From Hofstenia miamia (taxonomy: Eukaryota > Xenacoelomorpha > Acoela), in NCBI GenBank assembly GCA_004352715.1, contig SCFE01000087.1:222281-286280 (forward strand): a stretch of DNA of 64,000 bases, written 5' to 3'. The translations under genes and the position numbers were made by a program. Shown here in pieces: positions 53,801 to 62,548 of the stretch. Positions within the stretch are counted from its first letter, which is position 1; every line of letters begins with the position of its first letter. Under the pieces are notes generated by a model, which saw only the letters and a list, made by a program, of their open reading frames with translations, searched no databases and was not told the DNA's origin.

Positions 53801-56800
53801 ACACATAATGTATTATTGTACATTGGGCTTAATAATACAACAATTTAAGTGGAAGTTCATCATCAAACACCTCGAAAAGTCATCCCACCGAAAAATTTCA
53901 GAAACTGTGATTGTGCGCTTAGTCAACTGCGGGATATTATTAAAGTTTTAAACTGGATGCACGGGTCGCTCCAAGAGTAAAGCCCGGAAAAACTCCAAAA
54001 CGAAGCAATTGTGGTGATTACTGGTACAATTGCTAAGAATTTATCCGCATTTAATGTCCGAAACACTTCGAAATAGCCGTATAGTTAGGTTATCAATTTT
54101 CTTACAGAAAATATGACATTAACGGTAGAATATTAGTTAAAAACCCGTCCATGAGAAAAGAAAGCGCATTATCCTGAGTTTACTACATCTGTGGCGTTTT
54201 AGATAATACAATGCAGATGTGGGAAAAGATTGTTTAAACGCACTAGTGGCGGTTTTATCTTTATTGGTTAAAGAAAAATGTGAGATACTCGACTTCCCAG
54301 AAATTTCAGCAAATGCCCGGTTTAATATGCAAGGTGTTGTATTGGTATTTAATATTCAATTTTGTGTCAATGTAGAACAAATTATTGGTAAAAGGTATGA
54401 CTACCTTCCTTCTTTCATTTTATTTTTATCACATATTCTTCTTTTAATTAGATCAAGCTTGAAAACACCAGATTTCTCACGAGCTTCTTCAACCCCAGCT
54501 GTAACTGATGAACCAGAGTCTAAAACTGATCCGGTAATGGTAAGATACTCAATGCTATTTTTATGCACATTCAATTTTTTATTAACACGTTTCTTTTGGT
54601 ACAAACATTGGCAATCGTGAAATTGGGTATACCCAAGCATTTCGGTTGGCACAATTTTAGCAGATGTGGTTACTGCTCCGGCAAATAAAATAAAACAAAT
54701 AATGTTGCTTTTTTTTACTTAACATTAGAAATGTTTATTTTGGAATTGTCAGGTACCTTTTAACGTTTGTTTATAAATATTCAGTAAAATGTTCATTAAC
54801 TTGATGCGGGCTTTACTTTACGGGTATATCACAATGTGTTGGGTATACGTACACATTTGGATAATGGTGCGGATATGGGTTATTGTAGGTTGTTTTGTTT
54901 ATTAATTTCAGTTTGCAGTAACAGTATGTATATCAGTGCTCCTAGTTGAGTTTTATGTAACCTTGTATAACAGATTGAAAATTTACGTGACCTCGTTTTT
55001 CATTAAATGCAATTTTATATATTGGACATGATTATTGTCAATGCTAGTCGAGGTTACTGTCCCTGTCAACAGATTGAACAGTGGGTGAAACCACGATCCG
55101 GATTCAGACTTTACCACTTGAAGCGGGACTACTAAGTGTGGTTTAACCATGAGAATTCCCTGGCGACCCCTGCCATGCAGAGCGCTGATTTATATTGAGA
55201 CTGATCAGCGGAGCGGAGCCGAGACAGACCAAAGCTACTAACGGTGTTAGTTTAGTGAGCTCCTGCTGCAAACAAAAACTACTGGGACACAATAAAGCTG
55301 CTTCATCTGCAGAGCAAACACTAGCCCATAGGCCAGAAGAAATAATTATCCCTGACATGACTACTCTGAGTCACACTCATAACTCCGGAATCATCGACAG
55401 TCTTGCTAGCAGTCTTTCCACTACCCGCCGACTGTCCACCACAAATTAAGCAGAGAGGCTTCACCACATGGCAGCACCTTCTACCATATTAACATCATAT
55501 AACATCATTTGTCTATCATGGACACCGTTCAGTGACGCGCCATCTAAGACATTAGCGTTACCCAGGAACCGTTGCGGGGCGGGAGGGGGGTGCTGCCTGA
55601 TTAACAAGTTTTAGACGTACTCTGCCTTGTGAGTTCCCTAAACCGCGTCAAGTTTTACCCATTTACTGATGTGTGTTGTTTTAGAAATTTATTTTAAAAG
55701 TGAAACATGCTTATAGATTAAGCTTTTTTACAATGTACATTCATTTTTTAATATTATTTCGTGTTGGAATATCTTTCTTTAGTTTACATTGGGATCAACA
55801 GATATCGATGCACACCCCAGTTCTGATCAACTTCCTGACAACGCCGATCACCCTGATAAAAAGAAAAGGTAGTCTATTTTTCAATTCCCCACTGCCTTAA
55901 CATTTTTACATTGAGTGGCAAAAACTATTCTTCTGCTGAAGTTTTTATTAATTTCTCTGAAAATTTGTCAGCAAAATATACATTTCCAATTATTAGCAGC
56001 TTATCATATTTTCTCTCAATATTTTTTACAATGATATCATTTCATCACTTTAAAAATTGAAACCACAGGTTTCACCGGTAGCAGAATTGAAACCTAAAGT
56101 AAACTCTTGCCGCGTTTTGAGCATTCAATAGTTATTGATTTTAGTGAAATATTCCCAAAAATACAACAATTCTTCGAGTTTTTATCATTCTATTACTTTA
56201 GGACTAAACGCAGGTATTGTAAGTTTTCCATGTGTCGTGTTAGTGAATCCACATGTTGTAGTACTTTGGTACTATTATTTTTAACTAATTTGCGATTGTT
56301 TGTATTGATGTTTATTTGCAATGCCTATTCACAACTTGTGGTGAAAAATGGCATTTGTGTATGTGAATGTATAAATTCTATCTTTATTTCTTTAATTCTA
56401 TCTAATTCTAACTTATTTTAACTTTTTACATTTTCGGTAAATCTTAAAGTATAGCGCAATTTTGCTAACTGTTAAAGCACACATGGTGAAAAATGATTAC
56501 TTAGTTTGCTTACCAATAATTGTTAGCCTTATCAGGGCAGGTATTAAATTTATGTTTGTAAGGTCTTTCATTTTTTTAATTTCAAAGAAAATCAAAACTA
56601 AAAATTGATTTTACACGGTTTCCTAAGAACCTCCTTAACTTTACCAAACGTTTTTATGAATAGAATTCCTTTTTGAGGGATGAAATAATACAACTAATTG
56701 AAACTTACTCTGTTATCTTCACAACAATGTTGTATTCATTAAAATGATTAATATTTAAATATGGCGACATTAAGATAGAAAGTGTCGGAATCTGTAGATA

Positions 56801-59800
56801 TCTAGTGTGTCATCGAGAGTATCTTTTATAATGATAATCTAATGCAAGCCTTCCATAATTTTGTCTTGGAAATATTTTACTCTAGATTCGTAGGAAGCCT
56901 TACAGAAATGCGGGAAAAGGTGTTAATATTAGTCATGCAAATATTTATCAATTCATTGTCAGAATCGCGCTAACTTAACGAGTTGGTACTGTACAGATTA
57001 TTTTCCAAGTGTTTTTAAAGTTACTTTAGATTCCTACAGAAATTTAAATTACGGTATGCTTGTTGATATCTTCAATTACCAAACGCACTTTGTTTGGTTT
57101 TCTTTACAATATTGCTAAACAGTAATCAAATTTAAATTAGCAAAAGTTAATCGAATTGGTGAATTCTAAATCGAAAATCAGTAATTCTAAATCTGTCACA
57201 CTTGTAACATAAATATTAATGTCAAAATTTGATTTAATATGCAAATTGAATATGAATTAGAAACGGTTATGTCAACAGGCAATATATCTTGGTGCGATTA
57301 TAATTTTCGACGACCAAAAGAAATTCAATAACTTTGTAGTTTACAAGTTGTGTTTCCCTTTTAGTAACCACTTTTTAACATTTTGAAAACGTGGATTGAT
57401 GTTTTTAATGGTGCTTGTGTTGTTTGGCCTTTAAAACTATTTCATTACTAATTGCATGTTGTTATGGCAATGGATTTCATAGTTATTCCCGAGTAAATTT
57501 CTCTTGACATTTTAAACATTTATTATGCAATATAAACATGATATAATTTTGTTGCTGAAAGTTATTTCTGAAAATGCAAATCTCCTCCCAATATTACATT
57601 GAAATGACTTGTTTCGTAATATTACGACGATGTTGTCGTTTGACCTTGTTCTTAAAGAAATCATATATCTCGCGTTGACTTGGTTTATTATAACCTCATT
57701 TGTTTTAAATATACATTGAATAATTTAACATTGTTTTGTTGGTCAATATTTACCGCAGTACCAGTCCAGTGAGTTTGATAAGATACTGTTAGCTTATTTC
57801 ACTCAGACAGATCATGGAAATTCATTTCTGCAAATTGTTGTATTTAGTCTCAAAACAGCTCTTTAGAAAGTAATTCTATCACACGCACGCAAAATATTCG
57901 CTGTAATCTTATTTTTATTTTCAGTACTAACATACTCATTCATAAAGTTGATTTACATCCTATTTAACGAAATTTTTCAAAAAACAATTACGAAAATCCC
58001 TTTAAATTCTTACAATAAATTTTATTTAATTTTGTCGACACAAACGATCATAGTATAAATAGTATTTATGATCTGAACTTCAGGTCCTGAAGTGCCAAAA
58101 TACGCTAACCCAAACAGTAATATCGCTAATTTTGAAAACTGATAAAATATTATTTTCATGTTGGAAACTGACCGGGTCAAATATTTGTTCAAATTTTGCA
58201 GATATGTGGTCATCTGCTGAATTATACTAAATTTTGCTTTGTATAGGTTATAGCTTATCACGGGTAAAGTAAAACGTGACCTGTTTGTAATTTTGGTTTA
58301 GTTAGAGGCCTCAAAGCCCGTTGTAGAAAATAAAATTTTGATTGGTAGAACTGTCTAAATGACGTTTTTATTTACATTTAGGTTAATTTTATGTGCCAGT
58401 TAAGTGCTAATAAACAAAGATTTCACCAATTTAAGATGGGTCTATGTCTACACTAAAAGAAACAATTTATGCGTCATTTTTTATATTTAAGAAATTTTGA
58501 TTGCATGCATATCAGATTTTTTTGTGCTTTATCGTTAAATCGTGTTAAAATCTTGCATACCAACCAATTTTGTAATTCCATGAATTGCGTTTAATTTTGA
58601 ACAAATTGTTTTAGTACTTATTGCATGTATAATTTCATAGTATAAATTATTTTTATCATTGACAACGATCCTGAAAGTGGTTGTTTGGATTTATTTTTTC
58701 CCGTAATCATTTGTTCAGTCAATTTCTTATTCCCCGACTCAATACATTCACACCATCGGTTCTGGAGAAAGGCAAAGTTGCAATAGATCTCCCCTTGGAC
58801 AATGAATCACTGATGTTTCTTTTTCTCTAACCTAAAAAATCACTGAAACTACTGAAATTTACTGCTAGCTGTTTTAAGTTTAAAAATGCATTTTTAGAAA
58901 ACACGCATACGTTCCATATAGGTATGAACTCTAGTGGTCGTACTGCATGTGACTGTAGTAAAATGGCATGTAAATTGTAGTTTTGTGATTGAATTCTTTG
59001 GAACGAGTATATTTACTACATTTTTGTAGCTTAGCAATTTTGGTTTTTCTGCATGTTTTGTTACAATGAAGACAATTAGTAAGACAATTTCGGTTTTGGA
59101 ACAAGGAATGGATTTTTTGGTCTATAAAACCTTAATATAGATCTTCCTAGGATTATTTTAAAGCCTTTTTGATTTATACAAAAAGTTGCTTTTCTAGCGT
59201 GGAATTTAACGGGCATTTTAATTTTATAAATTCCTGATAAAAAATTCGTCATGTTATTAAATAATTGTTAAATTTTTTAAAAATTATTGTTAAGAACAAA
59301 TATTGTACTTTTACATTCTTTAAACTGCAAAATTACGTTTTTCGGGGACAAAAACCCTCCCAGCGCCACGCAGCCAAAGTGTTAAAAACAGATTTTATGA
59401 AATTTATCATGCTATTCTTAAGTTTAACTTCAACTTAATGTGTTGATTAATATTGTGTGATGTAATTCTAAAAAATTAATGGTCATGTTATTGAATGTCT
59501 TCTCTAATCAACGTCTTTTGTAAAATTTAAGTACAAATGTCCTTTAAAAATTCAATTTTCTCTGAGATCTGTGAACTTTATCATTTGTGCATGAGTTTTC
59601 ATTGTTGGTGTTGTAATTTCTCAAATTTGGTAAAGATATTATTGCAACATTAAAATTTATATTTGCCTTAATAGGGGACGGCATCGTGGACCATCTAGCG
59701 GTGATATTTTTCACCGTTCACACAGCACCTCACAAGACGTCAAAGATATAATCGCAAAAGACGAAGATTATAAAAATCTCAAGGAGGTTGATATTGACGA

Positions 59801-62539
59801 TTTGGCCAGTAAGATTAATTTTTATAAATCTTTATCCAAAATTTTCGTATAAACAAATAGTAAATTTGGTATTGTTTAATTTGCTTGGATAAAATTTCAT
59901 GGTTTACTGCAAGTGGTTTATCAGCTTTATTTTGTTTGCTGAAGTCGTTGAATGCCTTGAGTTGATGTTAATTTAAATTAAGTTTTTTTTACTTTCTTAT
60001 TAAAACTTTCCAAATTAGGTCATCGTTTGAACTATGTCGGTTGTCATCCTGCCCACAAAGTCTCTCACCATAAAGTTAAGATTCAGCGGCCATCATATCT
60101 CAATAAACCCTATAACGTTGATCATACTCCACACGATGTAAGTAATGTCTAATTGATATAACATTTTTTCTTCGTTGTCATTAAGGATTATTGAATGATG
60201 TGATTTAAATCTAGGTTTTCGTCGAATTGGATGAGCTCTATCAGTTCAATGACGGAAATATGGAATGGAAGGAAACTGCGCGTTGGATTAAATTTGAGGA
60301 AGATGTAGAACAGGGTGGTAGATGGGGTAAACCTCATGTGTCTTCCCTCTCTTTCCATAGTTTGCTTGAACTGCGACGTCTTTTGGAACACGGTATGTTG
60401 ATTCTCATTTGAAAGCTGCGAAAATTTCGTGATTACTATTATTAATGAAATTAGACGTGTATATTTTTTTCATTAGTTCATTAGTTGTATTGAGAGTGGC
60501 CAATACTATTCTCGTGAGCAGGGCCATCCCAAATTATTTTTTAAAGTTACTTTTTTACAATTTTCATTTATAAAGAAAGTTGTGTGAAAATGTGCATAAT
60601 TCGTTTAAGCGGGATAAATACACACTTTTCTAGTGTAAAAAACACATAAAGACCTGCTACATAACGCAATTCAACATAATTAATAGCAAAATAGCAGATT
60701 ATGTCATCTCACTCACAACTATCCGGTTATTGTGTCAAACATATCATGTATTTGCCAAATGACAAGGGTGCATATGTTTTTTTCAATGCTGCCCAACAAC
60801 ATGCTCAAATGGTTTTTTCCGGAATTTCAAAGCTTCTTCAGAAAGACTGAAATTCCAATTCAGGAAATGTACAATATATTGGGTTTTCTTAATACTTCAA
60901 ATCTAGATGTTGATTATTTACATTAAAATTCATTTACATTAAGTTAGTAAAAGTTACTAATCTCAAGGTCGCGTTTTCCGTTTTTGTGATACATGTGCAT
61001 GTGATACATGAGAATCAGCACATAGATTTTGAGACAATTCCTATAAAATTCTAAAGTATTAAGTGAAAAAACTATCATTGCAATCGTCACAACTGATTGA
61101 GTTTTTAAGGAAAGAAAATCGTTAGGAAAACAATTAATTTCTTTCTATAATAGCAAATGTAACGAAATGATGAATCCTTTTAAAAAAATCACGCATTTCT
61201 TTATATATATATATATATATATTGTTTTAATTCCTTTTATAGAAGTGGGAAGGAAGCAAATCCATTCCCTTAAAAACCTGTTGTATGTTTTTTGTCAATT
61301 TATGAACCTCAAATTTCCAATCGTTCTTAGATGTGAATTTACAGATCAATATTCGACAAATACACCCAATCAAATATTTTAAATATTCTTTATTAATGAA
61401 GTGATTGAGGTTTTCACTGTTAAATGAAGAACAATTGTAAATGTAGTTTAGTGCAGAAAACATTGAGTAGCAAATTTTTTGTAATTTATTAAATATTTCA
61501 GGAAGTATTATATTTGGGAATTATAATTTCAGTGATATACCTTTTGAAATTATTTCTCTTATGTATTAGATAATCTAGTGGATTAAATATATAATATTAT
61601 ATAAAATATACGTATATGTCTTAAAGTTTGAGCTTAAATCGAAGGGGGTTTTGTCACTTTTCTCTATGGTAGAGAATCCAATATGATATCCAATAAAGTC
61701 AAATACAATACAATATAAATTTTTACATTTCAGGAGCTGAAATAATTATTAGATATGATGAGCAAATTTTTAGTTTTAATTGCTATAGACCTACGCATTT
61801 TTGCGCGTATATTTATTTCAAATATTTGATTTCAGGATAGCTACAACTGTTTAAGTTTGATTGGAATGTCATTTTGTTAATATATGAATCAATTGATTTG
61901 TTTCTAAGTTTGCATAGTTCAACCGTTAATACTTTGTCTTTGAACTCAAATTGAACTATTTCAGGTGTTTCTTTGTTTGACATGGATGAAGATACAGTCC
62001 CTGGAATTTGTAAAAAAATTGCCATGGATCTTAAAAATCGCAATATCATCACCGCTGATGAAGCCAGACAATTGGAGCGGGCTTTACTGTTAAAACATAG
62101 GTGAGAATCAAACTTCTTTTTATCATACTGTTTATTTAAAATGTATATTCTTAGAAAGTCGTAAGCCTTTCATTTTTTAATCTAAGTTTCTGTTATAGAC
62201 ATCGCGACGATGAAGGCATATTCCATACGGTCATGTCATCGTCTACTGTTCAAGATGGTTTAAAGGTGGGTTTTAAACTTTAACTCGTATCAAATTTCAA
62301 AAATAATTTGCTGTCCGTTGTTAAACTTTACCCAGTGGTATTAATTTTGGAATACACTTATTTTATAAAGGAAATGTGAAGATTGTGGTATGTTTTAGGA
62401 CGATTCAAAACATGATGGCAGTCATAAGCGCAAGTCTCTTAGTCAGGGAATAAGACACTCGTTCGCAGTAATGAGACGAGAATCATTATCTCATGAGCTA
62501 GCTGATTTTGACGTGGAATCCAATTATGATGATGATGAG
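14766..62539 (+). CDS. SLC4-family bicarbonate/anion transporter, 5' half (11 exons, spliced)
   Basis: The product is a plasma-membrane transporter that moves bicarbonate or chloride, alone or coupled to sodium; only its cytoplasmic N-terminal part is encoded here. Exons: 14766-14834, 51870-52038, 53297-53384, 54452-54539, 55783-55868, 59675-59808, 60019-60137, 60215-60392, 61965-62100, 62199-62265, 62399-62539. All introns are GT-AG, every phase agrees, and the exons sum to 1275 nt (425 codons) with no internal stop. Residues about 1-200 are Ser/Pro/Asp/His-rich and unconserved. A short HRLNYVG motif (about 213-219) is followed by a His/Lys stretch. The Band 3 cytoplasmic domain runs from about 252 to 360 with the family signatures [38 protein letters not shown] and RALLLKH. 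The tail (about 357-425) is a variable, charged loop. The RWGKPHV..LSF..LLELRR wording leans to the AE branch and EQGG to the Na-coupled branch, so the subfamily is left open. The membrane domain is not in the window. Confidence 0.9.
20285..20458. mobile_element. Harbinger-type MITE nested in the hAT element
   Basis: Inverted repeats of about 46 bases begin GGCCACGGTTAGACTAGTGA on both sides and are flanked by TTA (20282-20284, 20459-20461). A 3-bp TTA duplication and GGCC tips fit PIF/Harbinger. The 174-base element has no coding capacity. It lies inside the hAT element, so it inserted later or was carried as cargo. Confidence 0.82.
20521..20650 (+). pseudogene. hAT transposase C-terminal dimerisation domain, remnant
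   Basis: The frame from 20521 reads [20 protein letters not shown], matching the conserved hAT pattern of P-T/A-S..ER.FSKAG..LSD. A frame change then allows [16 protein letters not shown], matching the following PxNLE.LLFLNK block. It is only the last part of a transposase and is frameshifted, so it is not functional. Confidence 0.75.
23671..23693. repeat. Hairpin ATTAGTCAAATATTTTGACTAAT
   Basis: A perfect or near-perfect inverted repeat inside a segment (about 23615-23705) where TAGTCAAA/TTTGACTA recurs. It may be the end of a decayed DNA transposon; no partner end was found. Confidence 0.6.
26372..26768. mobile_element. Putative decayed hAT-like element
   Basis: The left tip CAGGGCTGTAAAGGGG and the reverse complement of the right tip (GAAGGCTGCAAATGGC) are similar. 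Flanks aaatatac and aagtacac differ at two of eight bases. A pyrimidine-rich run of AACCCAGCC / AACTCAACC type lies just inside. No coding sequence. Confidence 0.4.
28659..29485. mobile_element. Putative non-autonomous hAT-like element with GCTGTTAACAGC ends
   Basis: The left tip (AAGGCTCCCAACAGC) and the reverse complement of the right tip (ACGGGCTTCCAG) match with one gap. Flanks agatatac and aaatatac match at seven of eight bases. Both ends are rich in CTGTTA/AACAGC, including GCTGTTAACAGC twice on the right. The 123-codon frame inside (from 28630) starts outside the element and has no known domain. Confidence 0.5.
33552..34551. other. Assembly gap, exactly 1000 N
   Basis: A round-number gap, most likely of unknown true length. 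Confidence 0.97.
34552..35583 (-). mobile_element. LTR retrotransposon fragment (Ty3/Gypsy-like pol, protease region), dead
   Basis: Minus-strand polyprotein fragment bounded by two 1000-N gaps. The frame 35322-34774 holds a retropepsin: the flap and active-site region is [14 protein letters not shown] and the C-terminal motif is [14 protein letters not shown]. The usual catalytic Asp of D-T/S-G is Asn here (codon AAT). A TGA at 34773-34771 then interrupts the same frame, which continues toward the reverse transcriptase ([15 protein letters not shown]) into the gap. Upstream, near 35440-35470, a CFYCK and a displaced H..C hint at a broken zinc knuckle. Both the lost Asp and the stop make it inactive. 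Confidence 0.8.
35584..36583. other. Assembly gap, exactly 1000 N, ending in (TA)n
   Basis: A round-number gap. The right side begins TATATATATA, so one edge is an unresolved microsatellite. Confidence 0.97.
36635..36800. mobile_element. Second MITE, related to the one at 20285
   Basis: This 166-base segment is flanked by TAA (36632-36634, 36801-36803). Its ends carry imperfect inverted repeats around GTTAGACTA / GCTAGACTA. The inner part (GGTGGTTAGATGTGCGAT, then TTTTCAAATGGACAGAGCAC) parallels GGTGGTTAGACATGCAATTC and TTTCAAATGTGATAGATCAC in the first copy. Its centre holds the palindrome-like CATGGCCCACGTGGGCCATG. Confidence 0.6.
37810..38864 (-). pseudogene. LINE family C reverse-transcriptase domain
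   Basis: Blocks in order: [20 protein letters not shown] (38600-38510), [14 protein letters not shown] (catalytic block A, 38370), [13 protein letters not shown] (38200) and AFADDHSLL (catalytic FADD, about 38100), [12 protein letters not shown] and [11 protein letters not shown]. The catalytic Asp pair is intact, but the frame is broken at least three times. Confidence 0.82.
39200..39851 (-). pseudogene. LINE family C endonuclease domain
   Basis: It reads [13 protein letters not shown], then [24 protein letters not shown] and FEAIWLDI ending at LIYNPPG, the standard N-terminal half of a LINE apurinic-type endonuclease. After a stop the same strand gives [12 protein letters not shown], the GDFN catalytic motif, near 39440-39470. 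The SDH-like motif is not clear. Confidence 0.75.
39923..40745 (-). pseudogene. LINE family C ORF1 with PHD-like zinc finger
   Basis: The 5' part encodes LCFTCKHKP, then VCISCDCK and a further KCTGFS, the Cys pattern of a PHD finger as seen in ORF1 of several CR1/L2-type LINEs; the expected His is not evident and a stop falls inside. The 3' frame (40264-39923) reads [18 protein letters not shown], then [15 protein letters not shown] and [12 protein letters not shown], the usual RRM-like/C-terminal ORF1 text. A stop-rich stretch separates the two parts. Confidence 0.65.
41785..41835. repeat. (TA)n microsatellite
   Basis: About 25 uninterrupted TA units, the longest fully sequenced run in the window. 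The apparent Tyr-Ile repeat proteins on both strands are artefacts of it. Confidence 0.97.
43016..43051. repeat. Near-perfect palindrome
   Basis: The segment ACCATAGATAACTAAATATT and its continuation fold on themselves around AAATATTT with one mismatch. It lies directly beside the TTAA element that starts at 43060. Confidence 0.8.
43060..43661. mobile_element. TTAA-flanked MITE (piggyBac-like target site)
   Basis: Both sides carry TTAA (43056-43059, 43662-43665). The tips read GGGGTTCCCCTACAGAAAAA on the left and, reverse-complemented, GGGGGTACCCATGCAGAAAA on the right. TTAA duplication is the hallmark of piggyBac transposition. The 602-base interior is AT-rich with no transposase. Confidence 0.68.
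45721..45921 (+). mobile_element. One end of a Tc1/mariner-like element with IR/DR layout
   Basis: After a TA (45719-45720) the sequence starts CAGTGGCGGCCAGAAAGGTT and continues CGCACACCT. A second copy of the inner part (GGTCAAAAAGGTTCGCACAC) lies at about 45899-45921. Two direct repeats about 170 bases apart within one terminal repeat is the IR/DR structure of some Tc1 elements. No matching right end or transposase was found downstream, so only one end is supported. Confidence 0.65.
51870..52038 (+). CDS. SLC4 gene exon 2 (residues 24-80)
   Basis: The acceptor is ttattttag and the donor is TTAG|gtgagc. It runs from phase 0 to phase 1 and encodes an acidic Ser/Pro-rich tail starting [12 protein letters not shown] and ending AYDEDEIL. 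No other feature explains this open, higher-GC stretch in the AT-rich surroundings. It is visibly coding-like, but this part of the family is not conserved. Confidence 0.8.
53297..53384 (+). CDS. SLC4 gene exon 3
   Basis: The acceptor is gttgatttag and the donor is CCTC|gtaagt. It enters in phase 1 and leaves in phase 2, and encodes a basic His/Arg-rich segment ([15 protein letters not shown]). The phase continuity with both neighbours is the main support. Confidence 0.75.
54452..54539 (+). CDS. SLC4 gene exon 4
   Basis: The acceptor is cttttaattag. The preferred donor is ATG|gtaaga at 54540; an alternative CCG|gtaatg six bases earlier also keeps frame and would drop two residues. It encodes [17 protein letters not shown] and an acidic end, which suits a flexible tail. 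Confidence 0.75.
55030..55650. other. Compositionally distinct island in SLC4 intron 4, unclassified
   Basis: This stretch is visibly richer in G and C than its surroundings and holds an 84-codon open frame (55195-55449, + strand) with a Ser/Thr-rich end ([16 protein letters not shown]). It also contains a G-rich tract near 55574-55590. Terminal repeats, a poly-A tail or splice sites that would define it were not found. It may be a piece of a retroelement or a recent insertion; no function is claimed. Confidence 0.4.
55783..55868 (+). CDS. SLC4 gene exon 5
   Basis: The acceptor is tttctttag. The donor AAAAG|gtagtc is of moderate quality. The peptide [16 protein letters not shown] continues to an Asp/Lys-rich end. 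It starts in phase 0 and ends in phase 2, matching the next exon. Confidence 0.72.
59675..59808 (+). CDS. SLC4 gene exon 6
   Basis: The acceptor is gccttaatag and the donor is GGCCA|gtaaga. It encodes a Gly/Arg/Ser start ([17 protein letters not shown]) and then an acidic helix-like segment ending EVDIDDLA. It leads straight into the conserved HRxxYVG exon. Confidence 0.85.
60019..60137 (+). CDS. SLC4 gene exon 7 (HRxxYVG motif)
   Basis: The acceptor is ccaaattag and the donor is CACGAT|gtaagt. It encodes HRLNYVG, a His/Lys-rich run and TPHD just before VFVELDEL in the next exon. A YVG motif followed by a basic run and then PHD VFVEL is the usual SLC4 order upstream of the Band 3 cytoplasmic fold. 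Confidence 0.9.
60215..60392 (+). CDS. SLC4 gene exon 8 (core of Band 3 cytoplasmic domain)
   Basis: This is the strongest family evidence. It encodes [11 protein letters not shown], then [20 protein letters not shown] and [20 protein letters not shown]. The [10 protein letters not shown] block is close to invariant across SLC4 proteins and lies at the cytoplasmic face of the transporter dimer. The acceptor is aaatctag and the donor is CACG|gtatgt. The intron before it is only 77 bases. Confidence 0.95.
61965..62100 (+). CDS. SLC4 gene exon 9
   Basis: The acceptor is actatttcag and the donor is CATAG|gtgaga. It encodes [15 protein letters not shown] and ends ERALLLKHR, which matches the family pattern of HG..LLDL....LPGI and RALLLKHSH at the end of the cytoplasmic domain. 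Confidence 0.93.
62199..62265 (+). CDS. SLC4 gene exon 10
   Basis: The acceptor is ctgttatag and the donor is TTAAAG|gtgggt. It encodes [15 protein letters not shown] and leads into the variable loop that joins the cytoplasmic domain to the membrane domain. Confidence 0.85.
62399..62539 (+). CDS. SLC4 gene exon 11, 3' end uncertain
   Basis: The acceptor is tatgttttag. It encodes [20 protein letters not shown], then a segment rich in Ser and Arg ending NYDDDE. RKSLS, RHSF and RRESLS look like basophilic kinase sites (inference). The exon is placed to end at GAG|gttatt, a weak donor. If it is not used, the frame reads two more codons and stops at TAA 62546-62548. A full SLC4 protein needs this or another nearby donor. 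The next conserved element (the KIP..AE..VLVG block before the membrane domain) was not found before 64000. Confidence 0.75.
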
Positions 62540-62548
62540 GTTATTTAA

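Larger units (their letters stand above)
52039..59674 (+). other. SLC4 introns 2-5
   Basis: The four introns are 52039-53296, 53385-54451, 54540-55782 and 55869-59674. They are AT-rich and without recognised genes, apart from the compositional island near 55030-55650 listed separately. A short GGGGGTGC pair in inverted orientation (52826 and 53085) may mark a small decayed element, but this is weak. Confidence 0.55.
59809..62398 (+). other. SLC4 introns 6-10
   Basis: The five introns are 59809-60018, 60138-60214, 60393-61964, 62101-62198 and 62266-62398. The 1572-base intron before exon 9 contains a (TA)n run at 61202-61222 and no coding sequence I recognise. The others are short. Confidence 0.6.

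Noticed and set aside
54219-54620. 133-codon open frame over SLC4 exon 4
   Set aside because: It is in another frame than the exon and is explained as a chance frame across intron and exon.
56088-56118. Possible SLC4 microexon ([10 protein letters not shown]) between splice-like signals
   Set aside because: In the phase set by the preceding exon it hits a TAG after a few codons, and exon 5 joins exon 6 directly in phase.
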